From: Candidatus Eiseniibacteriota bacterium
GTDB taxonomy: Bacteria > Eisenbacteria > RBG-16-71-46 > CAIMUX01
Assembly: GCA_020431745.1 (NCBI GenBank)
Contig: JAGQHR010000186.1
Span: forward strand, 1-6,560
Direction: 5' to 3'
DNA: 6,560 bases
Positions 1-5,538 of the stretch are shown here, piece after piece. The notes beneath the pieces were generated by a model. That model was not told the DNA's origin. It ran no database searches and saw only the letters and a list, made by a program, of their open reading frames with translations. The translations under genes and the position numbers were made by a program. Each line of letters begins with the position of its first letter. Positions within the stretch are counted from its first letter, which is position 1.

Positions 1-1458
1 TCCGGCCGGATCTCCGATCGCCGCGAGAGGGATCGCGATGATGCCGTCGGGATAGAGTCCGGCCGAACGTCGGACGAGCTCCTCGGCGAGGCGCGTCTTA
101 CCGCTTCCACCCGGCCCCATCACCGTGACGAAACGATGCGAAAGGAGAGCCCGGGTCAACGTATCGAGCTCGCGGGCGCGTCCGACGAAGGTAGTGAGAG
201 TGCCCGACAAGGTCGGTCCGCCGCTCGGCGTCGGGAACGCCTCCCCGACCGGCGTCGACGACGACGCGAGTCCGCTCGTCGCAGCCATCCGCAGCTCGGC
301 CTCCATCTGGGCCATTCCCTGCGAACGGGACGACGGATCCACGGAGAGGTTCTTCGTGATGAGCCGCGCGAGCTCCTGCGGAAGCTCTGGTCGGAGCTCT
401 CGGATCGGCACGTGCTCACCGGAGCGGATGCTCCGCTCGAGCCCGGCGTGACTCTTCGCTTCGAACGGATACCGACCGGACGCCATCCGATAGAGGAGGA
501 CGGCGAACGCGAACAGGTCGGTCGCGACGTTCGCCGAGAGGCCGTCCCACAGCTCGGGCGCCATCACGAGCGGAGTGCCCGCGCGTCTGCGGGATCGAGC
601 CTCCGACTTGGGCGCACGGCTCGCGCCGGCGCCGAAGTCCATCAGGACCGCGCGGCCGGAGGGTTCGAGCACGATGTTGGCGGCTTTGATGTCGCCGTGG
701 AGGATGCCCGCGTCATGGACGGCGGACAAGGCGGAGGCGAGATTCCGGGCGATGCCGACCAGCTCCGCAAGCGGGAGCGCGCCGTCGCGTTCCAGTCGTT
801 CCTCCAAGGTCTCGCCGCGGACGAACTCGGTCCAGAAGCCGGGTCGCCCCTCGTGTTCCTCCACTCCGTAGACTGCGACGACGTTGGCGTGACGAATCCG
901 GGCCAGTCGCCGCGCCTCGTCGACATGCTCGTTCCAACCGCGGGCCACGCCACGGGTGTCCCGCCGGAGCTTGAGAGCCACTTCGCGCTCCAAGGTCGGG
1001 TCCCAGGCGAGGTAGACGTCACCGAAGCTCCCGGATCCGACCTTCTTCCGCGCGCGCAGGTGTCCCCACCGGAAGATCTCGCCCGGAGCTTCCGTCTCGT
1101 GAGTCGCGCGGTCTGGCTCATCCGGGCGAGGCGGATGCCGGTCGAGATCGCGCGACCCGTCCGATCGATCCGCAACGAAAGGAGTCATCACGGAACGACA
1201 GGATTCAGCCAGTCGTTGGAGTCGTAGGAGATTCTGGAGTGGAGCCCGAAGCCCCCCGTCGGAGTCTCCGAGAATGCGCGCCCAGTCGACGTCGCCGCCC
1301 CCGGCCACGAGCTCCGCGACTCGTTCCAGCGATTCCGTCTCCGACCCCGGGCGGGGCCGGTCTTGGGGCAGCTTGCGTTTCTTCGCCGGTTTCCCGGGCT
1401 TGTCGGGCAAACGAGACATGGCACCAACGAGCGTGGCAGGTGACGCGGCGGTCCGCAT
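1..1458 (-). CDS. Ser/Thr protein kinase fused to a STAND/NB-ARC-like ATPase (3' end beyond window)
   Basis: A cytosolic eukaryotic-like Ser/Thr kinase that probably phosphorylates regulatory targets; 486 residues are visible and the frame is open at the left edge. In order: a basic, Pro-rich N-terminus; a VDW-type helical domain (about 46-90, VDW at 57-59); a linker; a kinase domain (about 128-390) with Gly loop GSGSFG 141-146, VALK Lys163, probable alpha-C Glu181, catalytic HGD 254-256 with Lys258 and Asn261, DFG 274-276 and APE 300-302; then an FVGR motif (424-427) and a Walker A P-loop (GPGGSGKT, 448-455) typical of signal-transduction ATPases, which often continue into TPR repeats. His-Gly-Asp replaces His-Arg-Asp, so it is a non-RD kinase. 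No membrane segment is visible. The ATG at 1458 is chosen because AGGA lies 6 nt upstream; the in-frame ATG at 1419 has no ribosome site. It follows the small VDW gene by 23 bp, suggesting one operon. Kinase identity is certain; its targets are unknown. Confidence 0.93.
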   Translation of the reverse strand, partial: MRTAASPATLVGAMSRLPDKPGKPAKKRKLPQDRPRPGSETESLERVAELVAGGGDVDWARILGDSDGGLRAPLQNLLRLQRLAESCRSVMTPFVADRSDGSRDLDRHPPRPDEPDRATHETEAPGEIFRWGHLRARKKVGSGSFGDVYLAWDPTLEREVALKLRRDTRGVARGWNEHVDEARRLARIRHANVVAVYGVEEHEGRPGFWTEFVRGETLEERLERDGALPLAELVGIARNLASALSAVHDAGILHGDIKAANIVLEPSGRAVLMDFGAGASRAPKSEARSRRRAGTPLVMAPELWDGLSANVATDLFAFAVLLYRMASGRYPFEAKSHAGLERSIRSGEHVPIRELRPELPQELARLITKNLSVDPSSRSQGMAQMEAELRMAATSGLASSSTPVGEAFPTPSGGPTLSGTLTTFVGRARELDTLTRALLSHRFVTVMGPGGSGKTRLAEELVRRSAGLYPDGIIAIPLAAIGDPAG

Positions 1459-1464
1459 CTGAAT

Positions 1465-1468
1465 TCCT
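1465..1468 (-). promoter_or_regulatory. Ribosome binding site deciding the kinase start
   Basis: AGGA on the minus strand sits 6 nt before the ATG at 1458-1456. The next in-frame ATG (1419) has no purine-rich stretch at the right distance, so this site favours the longer N-terminus. Confidence 0.55.
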
Positions 1469-1481
1469 GCGCCCTCGTCCG

Positions 1482-1769
1482 TCAGCCGGTGGACGGGGGC
1501 GGGCTGTCCGAGCCGGGAGCCGCGCGCGGACGACGGTGGGATGTTCGCTGGGGATCCGAGGATTCCAGGACCTTGGTCAGCGTCTCGCGGAAGGCATCCG
1601 CAAGATGGGCCAGCTCCCGGAGGCCCTGCAGATGCGCCTCCAGGTCGGGGTCCGCATCTTCCAGGATGCGATCCCAGTCGACGGGTCGCCCCTCGGCCAC
1701 ATCGTTGGCGATGCGGAGGAGGATCTCCCTGCCGGCGCGGTCTCCCGATGGGCATCCTGGGTCGGGCAA
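1482..1769 (-). CDS. Small VDW-domain protein, stand-alone version of the kinase N-terminal domain
   Basis: Unnamed small protein of about 95 residues. Its centre (VDW at 30-32, followed by predicted amphipathic helices rich in Leu and Ala) aligns without gaps to residues 47-91 of the adjacent kinase, about 22 of 46 positions identical by eye, including VDW.RIL and the Leu spacing. The C-terminal 25 residues are polar, Pro/Arg/Ser-rich and probably disordered. No kinase, membrane or signal sequence is present. The start is uncertain: TTG at 1769 has GGAGG 4 nt upstream; alternatives are GTG at 1874 and ATG at 1919, both without a clear ribosome site, and the frame stays open further upstream. 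It ends 23 bp before the kinase start and is divergent from the sigma gene. It may be a partner or decoy for the kinase N-terminus, or what is left of a second kinase copy. Function not established. Confidence 0.7.
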   Translation of the reverse strand: MPDPGCPSGDRAGREILLRIANDVAEGRPVDWDRILEDADPDLEAHLQGLRELAHLADAFRETLTKVLESSDPQRTSHRRPRAAPGSDSPPPSTG

Positions 1770-1773
1770 CGCG

Positions 1774-1778
1774 CCTCC
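1774..1778 (-). promoter_or_regulatory. Ribosome binding site supporting a TTG start
   Basis: A perfect GGAGG on the minus strand lies 4 nt before TTG 1769-1767. It is the only good ribosome site found ahead of the VDW domain in this frame, which is why the short start was chosen. Confidence 0.4.
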
Positions 1779-1917
1779 GTCGGTGAAAGCCTCAGCGACC
1801 AGTCGCGGGCGGGTGGCACCGGGACGACGACGCTCTCTGTTCGATAAACGCGGACGGACAGGGAAACCGAACACTCGAATCGGTCTCGGAATCCCGACAG
1901 TGGCCGGACCTGATATC

Positions 1918-1943
1918 ATCGACACGGATTCGTGGATGGTTCC
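1918..1943 (-). promoter_or_regulatory. Candidate ECF-type promoter reading toward the VDW gene and kinase
   Basis: On the minus strand, GGAACC (1943-1938) is followed after 15 nt by TCGAT (1922-1918). This resembles the GGAAC...TC layout of many ECF sigma promoters, within about 1 nt of the usual spacing. It lies just upstream of the divergent sigma start and points toward the VDW gene and kinase. If real, translation of the VDW gene cannot begin at the ATG at 1919. Match by eye only; the promoter preference of this sigma group is unknown to me. Confidence 0.25.
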
Positions 1944-1950
1944 GGGAAAC

Positions 1951-2553
1951 ATGCCAACCGACTCACCCAAGCGAACACGTCTCACGTCGACCCGGACGTT
2001 GCTCCACCGCGTGCGAGGGGGAGATGCGCGCGCGCGGGAAGAGCTGGTGTCCCGTTTCCTGCCCAGCCTGAAGCGTTGGGCCAGCGGGCGACTGCCCGAG
2101 AAGTCCCGATCGTTGTCGGACACCGACGATCTCGTGCAGGTCTCGCTGATGCGCGCCCTCGATCGTGCGCCGGACTTCGAGTCCCGTGGCCAGGGGGCGT
2201 TTCTGGGTTATCTCCACCGGATCCTCCTGAACGCGATCCGCGACGAGATTCGGCGAACTGCCGTAAGGCCGGAAGAAACGCTGGACGAGAATCTTCCGGA
2301 GGACCGACCGGCCCTCCTGGATCGGACGATCGGCCCGGACGCCGTGGAGGCGTATGAGAAGGCGCTGGCGACGTTGCCGGAACGCCAGCAGCAGGCCGTC
2401 GTCCTGCGGATCGAGTTCGGATTCTCCTTCCCGGAGATCGCGACGCTGCTCGGCAACACCAAGCCGGATGCCGTCCGCATGCTGGTTACGCGCGGTTTGG
2501 TGCTCCTGGCCGAACGCATGGCCGGGCCATCCGTATCTTTCGAAGAGCGTTGA
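1951..2553 (+). CDS. ECF-type sigma-70 family RNA polymerase sigma factor
   Basis: A 200-residue sigma factor that would direct RNA polymerase to a dedicated promoter set. Region 2 spans about 18-104, with DTDDLVQ (57-63) and the sequence to RDEIRR (97-102) as the core-binding and -10 recognition part. A short acidic linker follows. Region 4 spans about 132-190 (LPERQQQAV, then FPEIATLLG and KPDAVRMLVTRGL as the -35 binding helix-turn-helix). Length and two-region layout are those of the ECF group; no C-terminal extension. The start at 1951 (MPTDSP) fits the family; an ATG at 1936 is possible and ribosome sites are weak for both. It is divergent from the VDW gene and kinase, and no anti-sigma factor is visible, so control by phosphorylation through the neighbouring kinase is plausible but inferred. 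Confidence 0.92.
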   Translation: MPTDSPKRTRLTSTRTLLHRVRGGDARAREELVSRFLPSLKRWASGRLPEKSRSLSDTDDLVQVSLMRALDRAPDFESRGQGAFLGYLHRILLNAIRDEIRRTAVRPEETLDENLPEDRPALLDRTIGPDAVEAYEKALATLPERQQQAVVLRIEFGFSFPEIATLLGNTKPDAVRMLVTRGLVLLAERMAGPSVSFEER

Positions 2554-2574
2554 CCCCGACCTTCGTGGCACAAT

Positions 2575-2598
2575 CCAGCCGGTCCTCGCCGGGACTGG
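2575..2598 (+). terminator. Possible hairpin after the sigma gene
   Basis: CCAGCCGG and CCGG-GA-CTGG form an 8-bp stem with a 2-nt bulge and a 6-nt loop, starting 22 bases after the sigma stop codon. No T-run follows directly, so it is at best a weak intrinsic terminator. The rest of 2554-2763 (between sigma and the hydrolase 3' end) shows no convincing gene. Confidence 0.22.
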
Positions 2599-2763
2599 AG
2601 ACGCTCATGTCGAGTTTCTTTCCGGAGAGAGCCGATCCCGGTCGCCCCTTCCCACGCCGATCCTCCGGGTTCGTGCGTCTTCGAGGAAGGCGAGTCGGGC
2701 GGCGGGGAGCGAGCGCCGTCCCCGAACTAGCCCGGGACCATCTCCCCATCCCGCCGGAGCGCG

Positions 2764-3000
2764 CTAGAACTTGCCCTCGTCGACGTCGCGAATGAACTGG
2801 GCGAGTCCGCGGAAGTAGACATCGTGGTCGTCGATGAAGGCGAAGTGCGAGCCGTTCGGGCAGTACAGATACCGGCCGTGCTTGACCTGCTTCGACATCC
2901 ACTCCATGTGCGCGGGATCCATCGTGTCGTAGCGGGCGCCGATCACCAGCGTCGGCACCGTGATCTTGCCGAGGTCCTTGCTGCGGTCCCAGTTCGCCAT
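2764..3000 (-). CDS. 3' part of split proline iminopeptidase-type hydrolase (likely pseudogene fragment)
   Basis: A 78-residue reading frame that continues the upstream hydrolase in the same phase directly after a TAG codon. It holds the last part of the alpha/beta-hydrolase fold: the strand ITVPTLVIGARYD with the probable catalytic Asp25, and GSH (50-52) with the probable catalytic His52. It cannot be active alone because the nucleophile Ser and oxyanion motif are in the upstream part. Its first codon is an ATG adjoining the TAG, with no clear Shine-Dalgarno sequence; coupled re-initiation is conceivable but unproven. It ends with a TAG of its own. Confidence 0.75.
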   Translation of the reverse strand: MANWDRSKDLGKITVPTLVIGARYDTMDPAHMEWMSKQVKHGRYLYCPNGSHFAFIDDHDVYFRGLAQFIRDVDEGKF

Positions 3001-3003
3001 CTA
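3001..3003 (-). other. In-frame TAG stop interrupting the hydrolase
   Basis: The frame is unbroken on both sides of this one codon, and the residues around it (GVAG-stop-MANWD) align without indels to the conserved G-x-L-x-x-WDR linker of proline iminopeptidases as I know them. A single substitution in a Lys (AAG) or Gln (CAG) codon would explain it. Confidence 0.85.
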
Positions 3004-3819
3004 CCCGGCGACACCCATCTCGCTCGGACCCTGCATCGTCACGTAGAGCGCACCGTTCAAATGCGCGAACGCGCGATTGACGGGATCCGGCCACTGGTCG
3101 GGGGGCATCCGAAGAATGTGCTGCGTGTAGAAGCTCGAGACGAGCAGCTCCATGTAGCGTGGGTCGTCGTACTTGCCCTCCGCCTCCATCTGCTGGACTT
3201 CCGCGAGGACGGCGGGATCCATCTCCTTCATCAGGACGTCGTGCGCGTAGGCGCCGTAGGCAGGTGCGCTCGACATCATGTTCGAGATGATGAGCCCCTT
3301 GAGGTTCTGCTGGTACTTGAGCGCGTACTCCATCGCGACGAGGCCACCCCAGGATTGTCCGTAGAGGTAGAAGTCGTCGGAGGTCAGACCCAGCCCCTGC
3401 CGGACCTGTTCCACTTCCTCGACGAACCTCGGGATCTCCCAAAGAGTCGTGTCGTTCGGCTGGTCGCTGTAGGCGGAATCGAGCTGGTCATAGTAGTAGT
3501 ACTCGAAGCCGTCACCCGGGAAGAAGCTGTCGAAGTTCTCCAGGTACTCGTGGGTCGCGCCCGGTCCGCCATGGACCAGGAGGACCTTGATGCGGGGGTT
3601 GTTGCCGATCCTCTTGGTCCAAATGTGGAAGGTGCCGGCCGCGGTCTCGATCGGGATCATCCGCACGCCACCTGAGATCACGTCGTCTCGGCCGGTGTTG
3701 TCGAAATAGCTGCCGGGCGGCGCCGCGAAGGCAGACGAGGCGGCGAGGAACAGAGCGGCGGCAGTGACGAACAGGGACGCGAGTCTTGTGGGCGACGGGT
3801 TCTCACAAAGAGTCTGCAC
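3001..3819 (-). CDS. 5' part of secreted proline iminopeptidase-type alpha/beta hydrolase, truncated by TAG
   Basis: Family members hydrolyse peptides with N-terminal proline or related amides and esters. The 272 visible residues begin with a Sec signal peptide (hydrophobic stretch about 13-30, likely cleavage after Ala32 in SAFA), so the product would be exported. HGGPG (83-87) forms the oxyanion loop, DQLDSAYSDQP (111-121) matches the family motif, GQSWGG (154-159) carries nucleophile Ser156, and the cap domain follows (about 180-265). The protein stops at TAG before the strand with the catalytic Asp; with the 78-residue continuation the total would be about 350, normal for the secreted type. 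The start is GTG with GGAGG (3825-3829) 5 nt upstream, so the expression signals look intact. Codon use is like its neighbours. Substrate cannot be told from sequence. Confidence 0.88.
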   Translation of the reverse strand: MQTLCENPSPTRLASLFVTAAALFLAASSAFAAPPGSYFDNTGRDDVISGGVRMIPIETAAGTFHIWTKRIGNNPRIKVLLVHGGPGATHEYLENFDSFFPGDGFEYYYYDQLDSAYSDQPNDTTLWEIPRFVEEVEQVRQGLGLTSDDFYLYGQSWGGLVAMEYALKYQQNLKGLIISNMMSSAPAYGAYAHDVLMKEMDPAVLAEVQQMEAEGKYDDPRYMELLVSSFYTQHILRMPPDQWPDPVNRAFAHLNGALYVTMQGPSEMGVAG

Positions 3820-3880
3820 ACGAACCTCCGAGAAGATCGACTCAGGTGCGGGGACGCCGGCGCGCCCCGCGAGCGAGCGG

Positions 3881-3909
3881 AGTGTAGACCTGACCCGAGG
3901 AGTTGCCCA
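3881..3909 (-). promoter_or_regulatory. Candidate housekeeping promoter for the hydrolase
   Basis: On the minus strand, TGGGCA (3909-3904) and TACACT (3886-3881) are 17 nt apart, each matching 4 of 6 bases of the sigma-70 consensus. They lie about 60 nt before the GTG start. A pattern match by eye only. Confidence 0.3.
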
Positions 3910-3960
3910 GAGGGTCGAGCGAGAGCGACTAGGGGCGGTTCCGCAAGACCGAGATCCGCG

Positions 3961-4016
3961 GGATCGGATGCCGCCGGCCGGCAGGTGGGGCGTAGCCGAT
4001 CCTCGACGCCGGCCGG
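3961..4016 (-). terminator. Inverted repeats downstream of the DsrE gene
   Basis: Two nested complementary sets follow the DsrE stop codon: GGATCGG (3961-3967) with CCGATCC (3996-4002), and GCCGGCCGG (4008-4016) with the 10-bp palindrome GCCGGCCGGC (3973-3982). Only one pairing can form at a time. There is no T-run, so this is a possible structured 3' end or terminator of the DsrE transcript rather than a standard intrinsic terminator. Confidence 0.27.
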
Positions 4017-4017
4017 T

Positions 4018-4353
4018 TCAGCACGGACGGATGACGCGGTCCGCCATGGCCATGACCTGAACGGTCTGGGACATGTTGCCTACCTCGCCGATCGCGAGAG
4101 CGTCCCGGATTCCGTAGTGGTCCAGGCACGTGCCGCAGCTCGCGATGCGCGCGCCCCGCTCTTCCAGCTTGCGGAGCGCCGGCAGCGCGGGGCTGTCCTT
4201 GGACGTGAGACGGACGCCGTAGTTGACGCAGCCGACGAGGTCGACCTGGACGTCGGAGGCGGCGAGCTGGTCCAGGAACGTCAGGAGCAGCTTCTGTCCG
4301 AGCGCTTCCTCACCATGTCCCATCTGATCCGAGTTGAGATACAACAGCACCAT
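4018..4353 (-). CDS. DsrE-family protein, like the C-terminal domain of YedF
   Basis: A 111-residue single-domain DsrE/F-type protein, a fold used for sulfur-carrier and sulfurtransferase work. It starts LLYLNSDQMGHG, has GCVNYGV around Cys42 and ends with SCGTC (72-76, Cys73 and Cys76), DHYG and a final Cys111. These motifs match the C-terminal part of selenium-metabolism protein YedF, but the N-terminal TusA-like domain of YedF is absent. The conserved cysteines suggest persulfide or thiol chemistry in the cytosol; the real substrate is unknown and no selenium gene is nearby. The start is secure: AAGGAGGA (4361-4368) lies 7 nt upstream. It follows the AraC-type regulator by 48 bp on the same strand, so the two could be co-transcribed. 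No signal peptide or membrane segment. Confidence 0.88.
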   Translation of the reverse strand: MVLLYLNSDQMGHGEEALGQKLLLTFLDQLAASDVQVDLVGCVNYGVRLTSKDSPALPALRKLEERGARIASCGTCLDHYGIRDALAIGEVGNMSQTVQVMAMADRVIRPC

Positions 4354-4401
4354 CTAGTGTTCCTCCTTCATTCATTCAAGGATACATCGGGACGTGTTCT
4401 G

Positions 4402-5316
4402 TCACGACCGAGATTCCAGATACTGGCGTGGCGGCAGCCCGAAGTGCCGGCGGAAGTCCCGGCTGAACTGCGACGGACTCTCGTAGCCCACCTTGAACGC
4501 CGCCTCGGCCGCGCTCGCACCTTCCTCCAGCATCACCTGGCGAGCCTGATTGAGCCGGAGCTGCTTGATGTACTGGATCGGCGTGAGCGTGGTCATCGCT
4601 TTGAAGGCCTCGTGCAGGGACGAGCTGCTCATGCCCGCGATCTTGGCGAGCTCCGCCACCGTCATCCGTTCGTCCAGATGCATGTGGATGTGATGAAGCG
4701 TGCGGGAGACTCCGGGCGAGAATCCTTCGCGCAGGCTCGCGAGCCGCAGGATGTGCCCCTGCTCACCGCACAACGCGTAGTAGAGAACCTCGCGCTGTAA
4801 CGCCGGACCCAGGATGCGAATCTCCGTCGGATCTGTGGTCGCTTCGACCAGGCGGATGAGCGCGTCGAGTAAACGGCCATCCAACCGCGAGGCACCGAGG
4901 GGAGGGGACCCGTTCCAAACGGAGTCGGGCGGGGCCTCCCCCAGTTCGACGAGCAGCTCGCTGAGTGCGGCCGACGAAACCTCCATCGTCAGGGAAAGGA
5001 ACGGCCGCGCCTTCGTGGCTTCGACGATCTGGGACTGCGCCGGCAGGGGCGCCCCGATCGCCAGGTAGCGCATCGGGTCGTATCGGAGGATGCGGTCTCC
5101 CAAACGCGCCTGCTTCGCCCCTTGCGCGACGATGCACAACGCTGGCGAATAGAGGATCTTGTCCAACACGGTCGGACGATCGGACCGGTAGCAGACGAGG
5201 CCCGGCCATGCCGTGCGATTGACGCCGGGCACGGGGGTAAGTTGGGCGATCAGGCTAGCCAGGCGATCCCGCTGCTCCGTCCGAGCCTCGGCTAGATTCA
5301 GATTCCGTTGTGACAT
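4402..5316 (-). CDS. AraC-family transcriptional regulator with AraC_N ligand domain
   Basis: A 304-residue DNA-binding regulator. The N-terminal half (about 35-190; motifs ALCIVAQGAKQARLGD and YDPMRYLAIGAPLPAQSQ) is the AraC_N type found in E. coli YqhC, which senses reactive aldehydes. The C-terminus has the two AraC helix-turn-helix units: MTVAELAKIAGMSSSSLHEAF (218-238) and about 268-293 (AAFKVGYESPSQFSRDFRRHFG). It is divergent from the aldo/keto reductase, so activation of that gene and autoregulation are likely, by analogy with YqhC and its reductase targets. The start is not certain: ATG 5316 has AGG 7 nt upstream; ATG 5322 would add two residues; a longer TTG frame reaches 5391 but its extra residues look unlike the family. 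The inducer cannot be read from sequence. Confidence 0.93.
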   Translation of the reverse strand: MSQRNLNLAEARTEQRDRLASLIAQLTPVPGVNRTAWPGLVCYRSDRPTVLDKILYSPALCIVAQGAKQARLGDRILRYDPMRYLAIGAPLPAQSQIVEATKARPFLSLTMEVSSAALSELLVELGEAPPDSVWNGSPPLGASRLDGRLLDALIRLVEATTDPTEIRILGPALQREVLYYALCGEQGHILRLASLREGFSPGVSRTLHHIHMHLDERMTVAELAKIAGMSSSSLHEAFKAMTTLTPIQYIKQLRLNQARQVMLEEGASAAEAAFKVGYESPSQFSRDFRRHFGLPPRQYLESRS

Positions 5317-5350
5317 AGGCATGCCTGAGGTTCGCAGATCCCGGCCGGGA
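5317..5350. promoter_or_regulatory. Palindromes beside the AraC-type regulator start (candidate operator)
   Basis: AGGCATGCCT (5317-5326) is a perfect 10-bp palindrome overlapping the start-codon region of the regulator, and TCCCGGCCGGGA (5339-5350) is a perfect 12-bp palindrome 12 bases further. Both lie in the divergent region shared with the aldo/keto reductase, where an operator would be expected. AraC proteins more often bind direct repeats, and GC-rich palindromes arise by chance in such DNA. The remaining 5351-5538 holds no other gene and no clear -35/-10 pair. Confidence 0.27.
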
Positions 5351-5538
5351 CACCAAGCTCCGTGGAGGATCAGGCAAGACTTTCGGAGCAACGAGCTACC
5401 GCCCCGGGGACCGATGTGGGTTACGGTCTGGACCAGGTGACGGAGCGCCGCCGACCAGGGAACGCCGGCGGACGCTCCGAAGAACAGCTGGGCCCGAGCA
5501 TGACGCGGTCCGAGCCCGAACGAAAACTGGAGGAACAG

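Noticed and set aside
136..1227. 363-residue plus-strand reading frame opposite the kinase
   Set aside because: It is antisense to a frame with a full set of kinase motifs, is Arg/Gly-rich without any recognisable domain, and is explained by GC-rich third positions.
1489..1950. N-terminal extension of the sigma factor frame
   Set aside because: The extra 154 residues are low-complexity Arg/Ser sequence antisense to the VDW gene; the sigma family begins near 1951.
2566..2579. TGGCAC resembling the -24 element of a sigma-54 promoter
   Set aside because: No TTGC at the required distance, and no gene placed to use it.
2607..2795. Small plus-strand ORF (62 residues, MSSFFPERADPG...) after the sigma gene
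   Set aside because: GGAG lies about 6 nt upstream, but the product is Arg/Pro-rich, resembles no family I know and overlaps the hydrolase 3' end; not enough to call a gene.
2824..3675. 283-residue plus-strand reading frame opposite the hydrolase
   Set aside because: Shadow of the hydrolase; composition (Val/Arg/His repeats) is typical of antisense frames and no motif is present.
5323..5391. Longer AraC-type regulator starting at TTG 5391
   Set aside because: The added residues do not resemble the family N-terminus, and would cover most of the expected promoter region.
5362..5538. N-terminal extension of the aldo/keto reductase frame
   Set aside because: The family begins at MELRKLGKTG, and a GGAGGA site directly precedes that ATG.
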